From Synechococcus sp. MVIR-18-1 (GTDB lineage: Bacteria; Cyanobacteriota; Cyanobacteriia; PCC-6307; Cyanobiaceae), in assembly GCF_014279835.1 (NCBI RefSeq), contig NZ_CP047942.1:1798001-1862000 (forward strand): DNA of 64,000 bases, read 5' to 3'. Every line of letters begins with the position of its first letter. The stretch's first letter is position 1. Below are positions 44,265-53,269 of the stretch, in pieces. Under the pieces are notes generated by a model. That model did no database searches, was not told the DNA's origin, and saw only the letters and a program-made list of their open reading frames with translations. A program made the position numbers and the translations under genes.

Positions 44265-45275
44265 CTAGGAAGCGACAGGAAGAAATCCGCCCGCGAGGAT
44301 GTCAATGACGGCCCTCACTTGCAGATCAAACTGAGCGGAACCAGACATTCGGCTCATGACAAGCAAGAGACAGATTCCGAACAGATAAAGGATTGACCAA
44401 CGAAACAACCCCTTGGCGCGATCTCGATTGTTGGGTTCAGCAGCGAGACGCTCCACCATCTGCAAAAGGCGACCGTTGAAGGGAAGGATTAGCAGCCCAT
44501 ACAAGGCACCACCTTCCGGTAAGGCCCAAATGCCTAAAAAGCTCAGCACGATCGTGGCCCATCCGTAGCGTCGAATCGCCCTCGTGGTGACTAAAGGCCC
44601 TTTGACGACTGGGAGCATTGGAATCCCAACGGCGCGATAGTCGTCATGCAAAAGCAGGGCTAGTGCCCAGAAGTGGGCTGGAGTCCACACCATCACAAGC
44701 GCGAAAAGCCACCATCCACCTAGGCCGATGTGGCCTGTTGCTGCAGCCGCTCCAACCAGGGGTGGGATGGCGCCAGCAACACCGCCAACCACGATGTTTT
44801 GTGTGGTGCGGGGCTTAAGAAGTGCGGTGTAAAGCAGGACATAACTGCAGAGCCCTAAAAGGGAGAGTCCAGCCGCAAGGCAATTCACCCCGCTCACAAG
44901 AAGAGCAGCTGCAGCGAGCGTGCAGGACACTGCCCCAATAAAGGCCGCGGACGGAGACAACCGTCCAGAGGGAAGTGCTCGACCGCTTGTGCGCAGCATG
45001 CGTCCGTCTAGCTCTTGCTCCCACAAACAGTTGAGAACTCCTGCTGCGGCTGCCGCTAACGCACCACCACCAAGGGTGCATGCCAGCCTTGGTGACGAGA
45101 GGGGCCAGCCTTCTGTGAGCGCCATGCCTCCCAGCGTGGTGGCGAGGAGAAGAGGGATCAGCCTTGGTTTGGCAACCTCAAGCCAGGGGGGAAGTTTGAT
45201 TCTCTTGCGAGATGGCACCACCTCCTCTCTTGTGAGGGATGGGGGCATTGGAGCAACGGAAGCTGAACTAGCCAT
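44265..45275 (-). CDS. ctaB: Protoheme IX farnesyltransferase (heme O synthase)
   Basis: A 336-residue UbiA-superfamily membrane enzyme that farnesylates heme B to heme O, the first step to heme A. Start ATG 45275. The motifs are [40 protein letters not shown] (first Asp-rich region) and [30 protein letters not shown] (second region). Its ATG overlaps ctaA by eight bases, so heme A synthesis is one coupled unit. The N-terminal 37 residues are polar and Pro-rich. Confidence 0.95.
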   Translation of the reverse strand: MASSASVAPMPPSLTREEVVPSRKRIKLPPWLEVAKPRLIPLLLATTLGGMALTEGWPLSSPRLACTLGGGALAAAAAGVLNCLWEQELDGRMLRTSGRALPSGRLSPSAAFIGAVSCTLAAAALLVSGVNCLAAGLSLLGLCSYVLLYTALLKPRTTQNIVVGGVAGAIPPLVGAAAATGHIGLGGWWLFALVMVWTPAHFWALALLLHDDYRAVGIPMLPVVKGPLVTTRAIRRYGWATIVLSFLGIWALPEGGALYGLLILPFNGRLLQMVERLAAEPNNRDRAKGLFRWSILYLFGICLLLVMSRMSGSAQFDLQVRAVIDILAGGFLPVAS

Positions 45276-46200
45276 GACAGGGCTCCAGGGTTGAAGAATC
45301 GCGAGCGATCGTGAGAGGGGAGTCGGTTGCTGAGGGGCGTCTCCAGGTGAGAGCCGCGAGAACGGCCACGAGCAGACAGGCAACGAGTTGATGACACACG
45401 GTCACCGCGGGCTGACTCAGACCAAGCCGCAAGGTGAAAACACCCAAAGCAATCTGTGTTGAGACCAGGAGGATGGCTGTGATGAGCAGAGGCCATTGCT
45501 GACGAGCCCAGCCGCCGGCGATCAGAGCTGTGGTAACGAACAGCAAAACGCAGACGGCCGCTGGGGTTGCTGCACTGCGATGCCAATGGAGCCATTGGCA
45601 GGATTGACCCTCCTGTAAGCAGCGTTGGGCTGCCCATGAAGTTGCCATCCGTCCTCCGAGAAGGCACTGGCCTGAAACGGCTGCAAGGCTGATTCCGCCG
45701 AGCAAGGGCCACCAGCGAGGTGCTGCAGATCGTTTGGATCCTGAGTGCAGCAGTCTTTGTGTCAGTGCACTCATCCCAATGACCAAGGTCAGAGCCAGAA
45801 CGAGATGGGCTGTGACTACCGCGGAGGGGAGCAGTTGAAGCACGGTCAGAGCACCAAGACCGCCCTGAAGAACCACTAAGAGAACCAACAGGAACGACAG
45901 CGGCAGCAACCATCGGGGTAAGTCCTTCCTCCAGAACCAGGCGGCACCGAGTTGGACCAGCAGCGCGATGCCTACAACAAAAGCATCAAGGCGGTGAAAC
46001 CACTCCAAGAACACCTTGAGATTCATCTGGCGCCCGGGCAGAAGGCTTCCGTAACAAAGAGGCCAATCAGGACAGGCCAGCCCTGCCTCCATCACACGGG
46101 TTGCGCCTCCAATCACCACAAGGGCAATCAGAGCCACGACCAGGTGAGCAGAGAGCTGCGCTAGACGCAAACGAATCGGAACTGTTGCCGATGAAGTCAA
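45268..46200 (-). CDS. ctaA: Heme A synthase
   Basis: A 310-residue, eight-helix membrane enzyme that oxidises heme O to heme A. The signature is [34 protein letters not shown], including the Cys pair loop (ACPDWPLC). His-containing segments follow: [60 protein letters not shown] and [20 protein letters not shown]. All four heme-ligating His helices appear. It is divergent from ctaC, with a shared 229-base control region. Confidence 0.95.
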   Translation of the reverse strand: MTSSATVPIRLRLAQLSAHLVVALIALVVIGGATRVMEAGLACPDWPLCYGSLLPGRQMNLKVFLEWFHRLDAFVVGIALLVQLGAAWFWRKDLPRWLLPLSFLLVLLVVLQGGLGALTVLQLLPSAVVTAHLVLALTLVIGMSALTQRLLHSGSKRSAAPRWWPLLGGISLAAVSGQCLLGGRMATSWAAQRCLQEGQSCQWLHWHRSAATPAAVCVLLFVTTALIAGGWARQQWPLLITAILLVSTQIALGVFTLRLGLSQPAVTVCHQLVACLLVAVLAALTWRRPSATDSPLTIARDSSTLEPCHG

Positions 46201-46429
46201 CGACTGTTCCTCCTAATCGCATGGTTTATTTTTGTAAACTAGCGATTTGATCTCAAACGGCACCCTAATTACAGGTCTCCAACATTTTTAAGATCGCCAA
46301 CATCTCCCTTTGCTGACAACAACGCCCTAAAACAGCTTTGCTAGCAGGAACTACAGGCTGCTTTAACAATCACGGCATGAAGAAGGGCTGGGATCTCCAT
46401 AGTCTGATGAGACATGTACCAGGAGTTTC

Positions 46430-47254
46430 GTGCCTATCCCCTCGGCAATTATCACTCTTGCACTGGGAATGATCCTTGTGCTTGGTGGGTTGTGGATTGG
46501 CCAAAACATCAACCTCCTTCCTGTTGATGCCAGCGTCAACGCACCCATCTACGACGAACTGTTTCGTGTTCTGTTCAGCATCGGAACGATTTTGTTCGTA
46601 GGAATCGTTGGGGTGGTTGTGTTCAGCCTTGTTCGTTTCCGCCGCAAACCTGGACAGATTGGTGACGGGATTGCACTGGAAGGCAATTTGCCTCTTGAGA
46701 TCTTTTGGACGGCTGTCCCGGCCATTGTTGTGCTGTTTGTGGGCTTATTCAGCTACGACATCTACGAGCGAATGGGAGGAATGGTTCCCCTCGGTCATGG
46801 TGGACACGGCGATTCTCAAGCCACTGAGGAGAGGGTATGGGGAGGCATTGGCACGGCAGGGGCGATGCAAGCCAGTTCTGAAATGGCGATATCGCCTCTT
46901 CCAGTTGAGGTCACTGCGATGCAATTTGCCTTCCTATTCCACTACCCAGATGGCGACATTATTTCTGGAGAATTGCATGTTCCATCAGGACGACCTATTT
47001 CATTGAAAATGGAGGCTAAAGATGTGATCCATGCGTTCTGGGTTCCAGAATTCAGGCTCAAGCAAGACATCATTCCAGGCCAGCCAACATTGCTTAATTT
47101 CACTCCCACTCGCCCAGGGAGGTATCCAGTTGTTTGCGCTGAACTCTGCGGCCCATATCACGGTGGTATGCGCTCCACGGTGGTGGTTGAGTCGGCCGAT
47201 GACTACGACGCCTGGTTCCAAGCCAATCGCAAGCTCCCTGTATCTGAGGCATGA
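46430..47254 (+). CDS. ctaC: Cytochrome c oxidase subunit II
   Basis: A 274-residue protein with two N-terminal membrane helices and a periplasmic/lumenal CuA domain. CuA ligands are visible in FWVPEFRLKQDIIPGQPTLL (upstream His in DVIHAFW) and VVCAELCGPYHGGMRSTVV: Cys, Glu, Cys, His and Met. It accepts electrons from cytochrome c6 or plastocyanin. The start is GTG at 46430 with AGGAG four bases upstream. The His/Gly-rich loop GHGGHGDSQATEERVW is an insertion typical of cyanobacteria. ctaD follows with a four-base overlap. Confidence 0.96.
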   Translation: MPIPSAIITLALGMILVLGGLWIGQNINLLPVDASVNAPIYDELFRVLFSIGTILFVGIVGVVVFSLVRFRRKPGQIGDGIALEGNLPLEIFWTAVPAIVVLFVGLFSYDIYERMGGMVPLGHGGHGDSQATEERVWGGIGTAGAMQASSEMAISPLPVEVTAMQFAFLFHYPDGDIISGELHVPSGRPISLKMEAKDVIHAFWVPEFRLKQDIIPGQPTLLNFTPTRPGRYPVVCAELCGPYHGGMRSTVVVESADDYDAWFQANRKLPVSEA

Positions 47255-48915
47255 CACTTACTCTTCCGCAGCAAAGCAAACCCCCCTCGTTGCAACCCAC
47301 TGGGTGGCTTCGCTATCTCAGTTTTAGCGTCGATCACAAAGTGATCGGACTTCAATATCTTGTTTGTGGCTTTGCTTTTTACCTCATTGGTGGTGCCCTT
47401 GCTGGCGCTATCCGTACAGAGCTGACCAGTCCCGTGTCAGATTTTATGCCACGGGAGGTTTACAACCAGGTGCTTACCTTGCATGGCACTGTGATGATCT
47501 TTCTTTGGATTGTCCCAGTCGTCAATGGTGCCTTTGGAAATTATCTGATTCCGTTTTATGTCGGGGCCAGGGACATGGCTTTCCCAAGGCTAAATGCAGT
47601 TGCTTTTTGGCTGATTCCGCCTGCTGGTTTACTCCTGATCACCAGTTACTTTATTACCGGTGCAGCTCAGTCGGGTTGGACAGCCTATCCACCACTCAGT
47701 CTTACAACTCCTGCGACTGGTCAGATTATTTGGATCCTGAGCGTTTTATTGCTTGGGGGTAGTTCAATTTTTGGTGGTATTAACTTTATAGCCACCATTC
47801 TGAAATTGCGTCGGCCTGGCTTGAAGCTGATGCAATTGCCGATGTACTGCTGGGCCATGCTTGGAACGAGCATTCTTGTGGTTCTTTCGACACCTGTTCT
47901 TGCTGGTACTTTGATTCTTCTGAGCTTTGATATCGTTGCGCACACGGGATTCTTTAATCCAGGAATGGGTGGAAACGTTGTTGTTTATCAGCACCTCTTC
48001 TGGTTTTACTCTCATCCAGCCGTCTACATCATGGTGTTGCCGGCATTTGGTTTGGTGAGTGAAATTCTTCCGATTCATTGTCGGAAACCACTTTTTGGAT
48101 ACACCACGATGGTGTATTCGATCATGGCGATCGTTGTTCTTGGGCTTGTTGTTTGGGCCCATCACATGTTTACCAGTGGTACGCCTCCATGGATGCGTCT
48201 GTTTTTCACAATCGCAACGGCCTTTATTGCTGTTCCGACTGGCATTAAATTCTTTAACTGGATAGCTACTTTGTGGGGAGGAAAAATCAGCCTTAATAGT
48301 GCAATCCTGTTCTCTTGCGGTTTTATTGTCAACTTTGTTTTGGGTGGGATTACTGGAGTGGCACTAGCTCAAGTGCCCTTTGATGTCCACGTTCATGACA
48401 CCTACTTCGTCGTTGCTCATTTCCATTACATCGTTTATGGAGGATCGGTTTTTGTGATCTTCGCGTCTGTTTATCACTGGTTCCCGAAAGTGACCGGCAG
48501 GATGATGGATGAAAATCTCGGACGTTTTCACTTCTTGCTGACGTTTATAGGATTCAATCTTTGCTTTGCCCCCCAGCATTGGCTTGGCCTCAATGGCATG
48601 CCTAGGCGTGTTGCTGAATACGATCCGCAATTTGCATTTGTGAATCAGATCAGCAGTGTTGGCGCTCTGCTGATGGCCCTAAGCACCCTGCCCTTCCTAT
48701 GGAACGTGTTCGCAAGTGCACGCTCTGGTGAGATTGCTGGAGATAACCCTTGGCGTGCCTTGACCCCTGAATGGTTGACCAGCTCTCCACCTCCTGTAGA
48801 GAACTGGAAAGGTGAACCTCCTTTGGTCACGCACCCCTATGGGTATGGAATCCCTGCAGACCAGATCGATTTGAAAGATGCCAGTGGCAGTGATTTATGG
48901 AGCAACGGCCGATGA
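47251..48915 (+). CDS. ctaD: Cytochrome c oxidase subunit I
   Basis: A 554-residue 12-helix catalytic subunit. Low-spin heme His and CuB His are visible: LTLHGTVMIFLWIVPVVNGA, YQHLFWFYSHPAVYIMVLPA (cross-linked His-Tyr pair HPAVY), IVVLGLVVWAHHMFTSGTPP and HDTYFVVAHFHYIVYGGSVF. All metal ligands are present, so this is an aa3-type oxidase. It is the terminal respiratory oxidase. It overlaps ctaC by four bases and ctaE by four bases. Confidence 0.98.
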   Translation: MTLTLPQQSKPPSLQPTGWLRYLSFSVDHKVIGLQYLVCGFAFYLIGGALAGAIRTELTSPVSDFMPREVYNQVLTLHGTVMIFLWIVPVVNGAFGNYLIPFYVGARDMAFPRLNAVAFWLIPPAGLLLITSYFITGAAQSGWTAYPPLSLTTPATGQIIWILSVLLLGGSSIFGGINFIATILKLRRPGLKLMQLPMYCWAMLGTSILVVLSTPVLAGTLILLSFDIVAHTGFFNPGMGGNVVVYQHLFWFYSHPAVYIMVLPAFGLVSEILPIHCRKPLFGYTTMVYSIMAIVVLGLVVWAHHMFTSGTPPWMRLFFTIATAFIAVPTGIKFFNWIATLWGGKISLNSAILFSCGFIVNFVLGGITGVALAQVPFDVHVHDTYFVVAHFHYIVYGGSVFVIFASVYHWFPKVTGRMMDENLGRFHFLLTFIGFNLCFAPQHWLGLNGMPRRVAEYDPQFAFVNQISSVGALLMALSTLPFLWNVFASARSGEIAGDNPWRALTPEWLTSSPPPVENWKGEPPLVTHPYGYGIPADQIDLKDASGSDLWSNGR

Positions 48916-49514
48916 CTTCCCTATCCCCTAAAGACCAAGCAGTTGAAATTCAAGAGCATCACGAAGAAAGCCACCCCGACCACCGCATGTTTGGCCTAGC
49001 CACCTTCTTGGTGGCTGACGCGATGACATTTGCAGGCTTTTTTGCCGCTTATCTCACGTTTAAGGCTGTTAATCCCCTCCTGCCTGGTGCTGTGTATGAG
49101 TTGGAGCTTCCTCTCCCCACGCTGAACACCATTCTCTTGCTTGTTAGTAGTGCCACCTTTCATCGCGCTGGTGTCAATCTGCGCCGCAGTGACATGCAAC
49201 GCTGCAGGCGCTGGTTACTGCTGACAGCCATTTTGGGCTTGGCCTTTTTGGTGAGTCAGATGGTGGAGTATTTCACCTTGCCATTTGGGTTGACTGACAA
49301 CCTTTACGCCAGCACTTTCTATGCTCTCACTGGATTCCACGGTCTGCATGTGACCCTGGGCGCCCTAATGATTCTGATTGTGTGGTGGCAATGTCGCACT
49401 CCTGAGGGGCGCGTCACCGCCGATAATCACTTCCCCCTTGAAGCGGCAGAGCTCTATTGGCACTTCGTTGACGGCATCTGGGTTGTCTTATTTGTGATTC
49501 TGTATCTCATCTGA
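48912..49514 (+). CDS. ctaE: Cytochrome c oxidase subunit III
   Basis: A 200-residue membrane protein with five hydrophobic segments, the short bacterial-type subunit III. ATG 48912 overlaps the ctaD stop (ATGA). HRMFGLATFLVADAMTFAGF, FTLPFGLTDNLYASTFYALT, GFHGLHVTLGALMILIVWWQ and AAELYWHFVDGIWVVLFVIL carry the conserved Glu and His. It stabilises the CtaD proton path. An AbrB-type regulator gene follows 96 bases on. Confidence 0.96.
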   Translation: MTSLSPKDQAVEIQEHHEESHPDHRMFGLATFLVADAMTFAGFFAAYLTFKAVNPLLPGAVYELELPLPTLNTILLLVSSATFHRAGVNLRRSDMQRCRRWLLLTAILGLAFLVSQMVEYFTLPFGLTDNLYASTFYALTGFHGLHVTLGALMILIVWWQCRTPEGRVTADNHFPLEAAELYWHFVDGIWVVLFVILYLI

Positions 49515-49534
49515 GCGAGCTTGATCGCTAATGC

Positions 49535-49573
49535 CTCTTATGTGCTTTCGATACTTTTGTTGCTTCATAAGAG
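49535..49573. promoter_or_regulatory. Inverted repeat upstream of cyAbrB gene
   Basis: CTCTTATG (49535-49542) and CATAAGAG (49566-49573) are exact inverse copies, 23 bases apart, 38 bases before the regulator ATG. It may be an autoregulatory operator or hairpin. Confidence 0.4.
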
Positions 49574-49610
49574 AGTTATGGCCAGAATCAAAGCAAATTT
49601 CTTGAGTTAG

Positions 49611-50024
49611 ATGCTCACTGGCCAGGAATTGCTGAACAGGGCCCGGTCACTCAGCAATCGCTCTGAAGACGAAATTGCGCGGGGATGCGGGTATGTCGGT
49701 CCCAGTGGTCGCGTGCTGCGCAAGGGCTTTTACAAAGCCTTAGTGGAAGCGAAGGGTTACAAGCTGCCCTCGTCCAGTTCTAGTGGCGGGGGTGGAACCA
49801 GAGGTCGCCAAGCCGAATTCAAGACCCGCGTTCATGGGAATGGAAATCTGCTGATCGGTCATGCCTATACCCGTCGTCTTGGCCTAGAGCCCGGTCAAGA
49901 GTTTCGGATTGAGCTGCGTCAAGACTCCCGCTCCATTTGGCTTCTCCCCATGAATAACGAGGAGCTCAAGGTTGCAGAGGTGGGCTCTGAGCCGGATCAA
50001 GACACAAACAAGGACCCAAGTTGA
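49611..50024 (+). CDS. cyAbrB-family transcriptional regulator
   Basis: A 137-residue protein with the cyAbrB layout: an N-terminal helical region (LTGQELLNRARSLSNRSEDE, IARGCGYVGPSGRVLRKGFY KALVEAKGYKLP) and a C-terminal AbrB-like DNA-binding domain (VHGNGNLLIGHAYTRRLGLE PGQEFRIELR). A Ser/Gly linker separates them. These cyanobacterial regulators act widely on carbon and nitrogen genes. An inverted repeat lies 38 bases upstream. The two known paralogues (cyAbrB1/2) cannot be told apart here with confidence. Confidence 0.92.
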   Translation: MLTGQELLNRARSLSNRSEDEIARGCGYVGPSGRVLRKGFYKALVEAKGYKLPSSSSSGGGGTRGRQAEFKTRVHGNGNLLIGHAYTRRLGLEPGQEFRIELRQDSRSIWLLPMNNEELKVAEVGSEPDQDTNKDPS

Positions 50025-50073
50025 AGCTCGGGCCCTTGTGCTCACTGGTGTTTAGACGCTGACTGCGAGCTGA

Positions 50074-50664
50074 TCAGGCAGCAGCTGGTGGTTCTTGATC
50101 GTTGTGAATGGTTGAGCTCAAGGCAATCAGATCGATGCCGCTGAATAGGAAGCTGATGCCTACGAGTACGCCCAGGACCCAAAGCAAGCCCCAGAACTTC
50201 AAAGTCACGATCAGGAGCCCAAGGATGAAGGTGATGACTCCATTGGCAATCGCCCAGCCCGCTCCAGGACGGTTGCTATGAGATAGGCCGTTGAAAAAGG
50301 CCACAACACCCTCTACAAGAAAAACGATTCCGATCGCTAGCGATAGCGTTGCGACCTGTTCCGCAGCGTCTGCAGGACTTCGGAAATTGCTGATCATCGA
50401 AGCACCCGCAACGATGAACAAGGTTGAAACCACTAGTCGCCAGAAGCAAATCCAGCGCCCCATGCGTTTGGAGCGGGCCAGATTGCTGATCCAACCCACC
50501 ACGCCTCCAACGAGAAAGACAACGGCGATCACTCCAGTGACCCATACGGATGCAATCACCGGAAAAATCAGGGAGAGAACGCCCAAGATGATCAGCAGAA
50601 TGCCTTCGGCAATGGCGAAAGCTTTAAAGGTCCCAACGGAATCGGGACGATCGTCAGCGGTCAT
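50074..50664 (-). CDS. HdeD-like (DUF308) membrane protein
   Basis: A 196-residue membrane protein from ATG 50664, with six hydrophobic segments in three repeated pairs typical of the HdeD/DUF308 family: AEGILLIILGVLSLIFPVIA, SVWVTGVIAVVFLVGGVVGW, VFLVEGVVAFFNGLSHSNRP and ANGVITFILGLLIVTLKFWG. HdeD is linked to acid resistance in enteric bacteria; its role here is unknown. The frame is open upstream to 50760, but that part is encoded by the 13-bp tandem repeat and is not likely to be translated. Confidence 0.88.
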   Translation of the reverse strand: MTADDRPDSVGTFKAFAIAEGILLIILGVLSLIFPVIASVWVTGVIAVVFLVGGVVGWISNLARSKRMGRWICFWRLVVSTLFIVAGASMISNFRSPADAAEQVATLSLAIGIVFLVEGVVAFFNGLSHSNRPGAGWAIANGVITFILGLLIVTLKFWGLLWVLGVLVGISFLFSGIDLIALSSTIHNDQEPPAAA

Positions 50665-50734
50665 GAATTGTGTAACAGAGACAACTCTCGCAAGGTATTG
50701 ATTCCCAGAAGCGCTGACCCGGTTTTGTGATGTT

Positions 50735-50786
50735 CCCTCAGCTCCAACCCTCAGCTCCAACCCTCAGCTCCAACCCTCAGCTCCAA
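50735..50786. repeat. Four tandem copies of a 13-bp unit at the end of ribE
   Basis: CCCTCAGCTCCAA occurs four times head to tail without a mismatch. On the ribE strand the unit reads TTGGAGCTGAGGG and includes the codons W, S and the TGA stop of ribE, so the gene's end is the first copy. Confidence 0.95.
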
Positions 50787-51439
50787 CCGTGAGAGGCAAG
50801 CCATTCAGAGCTCAGAGAGCTGTGGTTCCCAGCGGTGGAGGCTGTTCCCTCCTGCGCATGGCCGAGCAAGCGTTCCGTATAGCGAGCGAGAAGATCGATT
50901 TCTAAATTCACTTCATCCCCTGGCGCGAGATCGCGCAATGCCGTGGCCATCCAGGTGTGAGGAATGACGGCGATCCAAAATTGCGCGCCTTTATCGGCAG
51001 ACCCCGCCACTGTGAGGCTGATGCCATTGACGGCAACACTGGCTTTTTCACAGATGTACCGGCCATAGGCGGCATCTCGCCAGCGCAGCGCAAGTTTCCA
51101 GGATTGGCTGAGGGCTTCGATGCCCACCACCTCGCCAATGCTGTCGACATGACCACTGACGAGATGTCCGCCAAGGCGATCGGACAAGCGGAGGGCTGGC
51201 TCCAAATTGACCGAACCGCCAGAAGTGGATTTGCGTCCGAGTGTGCTGCGCTGCAGCGTTTCCTCGCTGACATTGGCCAGAAATCCATCACCGACCAATT
51301 CCGCCACCGTGAGACAGACGCCATCAACGGCAACGCTGTCTCCCAGCTGGAGGGGAGCGAACGGAGCGCAGCCACTCACGACAAGGCCACTGCCGCGGCG
51401 CTCAATCCGACCAACAGCTTGGACCAGACCCGTGAACAT
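50777..51439 (-). CDS. ribE: Riboflavin synthase, alpha subunit
   Basis: A 220-residue protein with two lumazine-binding domains, the usual size. It opens MFTGLVQAVGRIERRGSGLV and has the repeated GDSVAVDGVCLTVAEL and EKASVAVNGISLTVAG. The second half starts LGGHLVSGHVDSIGEVVGIE. It dismutates two 6,7-dimethyl-8-ribityllumazine molecules to riboflavin. The C-terminal SEWLASHGWS comes from the first copy of a 13-bp tandem repeat. It is divergent from the BFN gene at 51498. Confidence 0.95.
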   Translation of the reverse strand: MFTGLVQAVGRIERRGSGLVVSGCAPFAPLQLGDSVAVDGVCLTVAELVGDGFLANVSEETLQRSTLGRKSTSGGSVNLEPALRLSDRLGGHLVSGHVDSIGEVVGIEALSQSWKLALRWRDAAYGRYICEKASVAVNGISLTVAGSADKGAQFWIAVIPHTWMATALRDLAPGDEVNLEIDLLARYTERLLGHAQEGTASTAGNHSSLSSEWLASHGWS

Positions 51440-51497
51440 GCTGTGCTTTCAGCGTGAGTTCACTGGTCATAATCGAAGAAGGGGGGGAGAGCTGCCG

Positions 51498-52112
51498 ATG
51501 GTGGAAATGAGTGTGATCGGGATTGCGTTGGATGCCGCTAGCCGAAGTCCAATCGTTCTGCTTCGAGATCCATCTCGACGGCGACAAGTTCCGATCTGGA
51601 TCGACCAGGCCCAGGCCCACAACATCATGGCCGGATTGAATGGAGACCCTTCTCCTCGCCCCTTAAGCCATGACTTGATGGTGCAGCTGTTGGCTGCTGG
51701 TGATCTACATCTCGAGCGGGTCATCATCCATGCGATTGAAGACAGCACATTTCGTGCGGTCTTGAAACTCAGCCATGACGCCCCAATCGACGCGATCGAA
51801 GGGGCCCCAGACCATGAGCCGATTGAGGAGATCGAGTCGAGGGAGGAGCTTTTAGATATTGATGCCAGGCCCAGTGATGCCATTGCGCTTGCCATCCGCA
51901 CTGGCAGCAGCATTTGGATGTTGGAGGAAGTTGTTGCTGAAGCCTCAATCGCTGTCGATGCCGAAGCGGATGCAGAGGATCGAAACGAGTTTCGTCGATT
52001 TCTAGATCAGGTCAGTCCTGCCGCCATGGTCCGGCACCTTCAGTCAAGACATCCCAAGGACGAGGAAACGGATAAGGAAGCGGACAAAGAAACGGATGTC
52101 GACAATTTGTGA
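51498..52112 (+). CDS. Bifunctional nuclease (BFN) domain protein
   Basis: A 204-residue protein of the DUF151/BFN family. MVEMSVIGIALDAASRSPIV starts the domain; LLRDPSRRRQVPIWIDQAQA, LHLERVIIHAIEDSTFRAVL and IDARPSDAIALAIRTGSSIW are the conserved parts. Plant relatives act as bifunctional nucleases in the defence response; bacterial function is unclear. A Lys/Asp/Glu-rich tail ends the protein. The frame is open upstream in antisense to ribE, but ATG 51498 is the natural start. Its stop overlaps the next ATG (TGATG). Confidence 0.88.
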   Translation: MVEMSVIGIALDAASRSPIVLLRDPSRRRQVPIWIDQAQAHNIMAGLNGDPSPRPLSHDLMVQLLAAGDLHLERVIIHAIEDSTFRAVLKLSHDAPIDAIEGAPDHEPIEEIESREELLDIDARPSDAIALAIRTGSSIWMLEEVVAEASIAVDAEADAEDRNEFRRFLDQVSPAAMVRHLQSRHPKDEETDKEADKETDVDNL

Positions 52113-53269
52113 TGTCAACAGAGCCTTTGGCTGGTGCTGGGGTCCGTCGTGCCTTTGGTACTGGTCCTGCGGTGAGCTTGTTCACCTTGGGGACGATGCG
52201 CGCTCTGAAAGACCGCGAGCAAATGGTTGCAATTGTGCGAGCAGCCCATGCCGCTGGGATCAATCACTTAGAGACGGCACCCGCCTATGGCCCTGCTGAA
52301 ATCTTTTTGGGGCAGGCCTTGGATCAGCTTGCACAAGAAGGGATTGCCCCTGAGGGGGGATGGTTAATCACCAGCAAACTCCTTCCAGGCCTGTCTTTGG
52401 ACCAAGGGCAACGCGCTTTATCGGCATGCCTAGAACGGTTGGGACGTCCCTTTTTGAATGGCTTGGCCATTCACGGTCTTAATCGAGAGGAACACCTGCA
52501 TTGGGCGATCGAAGGGGATGGAGCCAGGCTCTTGGACTGGGCCCTGAAATCTGGGCTTGTGGGGCAGGTGGGTTTCAGCAGCCATGGCTCTAATCCACTG
52601 ATCGCTCGTGCCATCGCAAGTGGTCGCTTTCGGTTTTGCAGCCTGCATCTTCATTTGTTGGATCCAGCACGGCTCCCCTTGGCATTGGAGGCGCTGGATG
52701 CAGGCATGGGAGTGATGGCGATCTCCCCCGCGGATAAGGGTGGCCGCTTGCAAGCACCAAGCCCGTTGCTACAGGCAGATTGCCAGCCGTGGGAACCCTT
52801 AGCTCTTGCTTACCGCTACCTCTTGGCCACTGGGGTCAGCACCCTCACGGTTGGGGCCAGCAGCCCGTGCGATCTCAACCTTGCCGCCTCCATGGCCAGC
52901 AGCGATGGGGCGCTCACCCCTGCAGAACAGACCGCTTTGTCCCGTCTGGAACTATTGCGTCAACAGCGGCTTGGTGAAACGCTTTGCCATCAGTGCAGAG
53001 CCTGTCTCCCCTGTCCAAAGGAGGTGCCCATCCCTGAGTTGCTACGACTGCGCAATTTGCGGCTCGCCCATGACCTCCAGGAGTTCACAGAAGAGCGTTA
53101 CAACTTGATTGGGCGCGCTGGCCACTGGTGGGAGGAGGTGAATGCCGAAGGGTGTGAGACCTGTGGAGATTGCCTCCCCCGATGTCCCCATCAACTGGCG
53201 ATCCCTGATCTGTTGGCGGAGACCCATCAGTTGTTGGCCGCGGCCCCGCGACGACGTCTATGGGGTTGA
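52112..53269 (+). CDS. Aldo/keto reductase with C-terminal Fe-S clusters
   Basis: A 385-residue protein. The N-terminal aldo/keto reductase barrel shows FTLGTMRALKDREQMVAIVR, HLETAPAYGPAEIFLGQALD (catalytic Asp/Tyr region), ITSKLLPGL and IHGLNREEHLHWAIEGDGAR. After it lies a ferredoxin-like part with two Cys-rich sets: CHQCRACLPCPKEVPIPELL and CETCGDCLPRCPHQLAIPDL, fitting two 4Fe-4S clusters. This fits the family of iron-sulfur AKRs that may take electrons from ferredoxin; the substrate is unknown. It overlaps the PotD-like gene by 12 bases, tail to tail. Confidence 0.9.
   Translation: MSTEPLAGAGVRRAFGTGPAVSLFTLGTMRALKDREQMVAIVRAAHAAGINHLETAPAYGPAEIFLGQALDQLAQEGIAPEGGWLITSKLLPGLSLDQGQRALSACLERLGRPFLNGLAIHGLNREEHLHWAIEGDGARLLDWALKSGLVGQVGFSSHGSNPLIARAIASGRFRFCSLHLHLLDPARLPLALEALDAGMGVMAISPADKGGRLQAPSPLLQADCQPWEPLALAYRYLLATGVSTLTVGASSPCDLNLAASMASSDGALTPAEQTALSRLELLRQQRLGETLCHQCRACLPCPKEVPIPELLRLRNLRLAHDLQEFTEERYNLIGRAGHWWEEVNAEGCETCGDCLPRCPHQLAIPDLLAETHQLLAAAPRRRLWG

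Noticed and set aside
50665-50760. N-terminal extension of the HdeD-like protein
   Set aside because: It is translated from the 13-bp tandem repeat and precedes the natural ATG at 50664.
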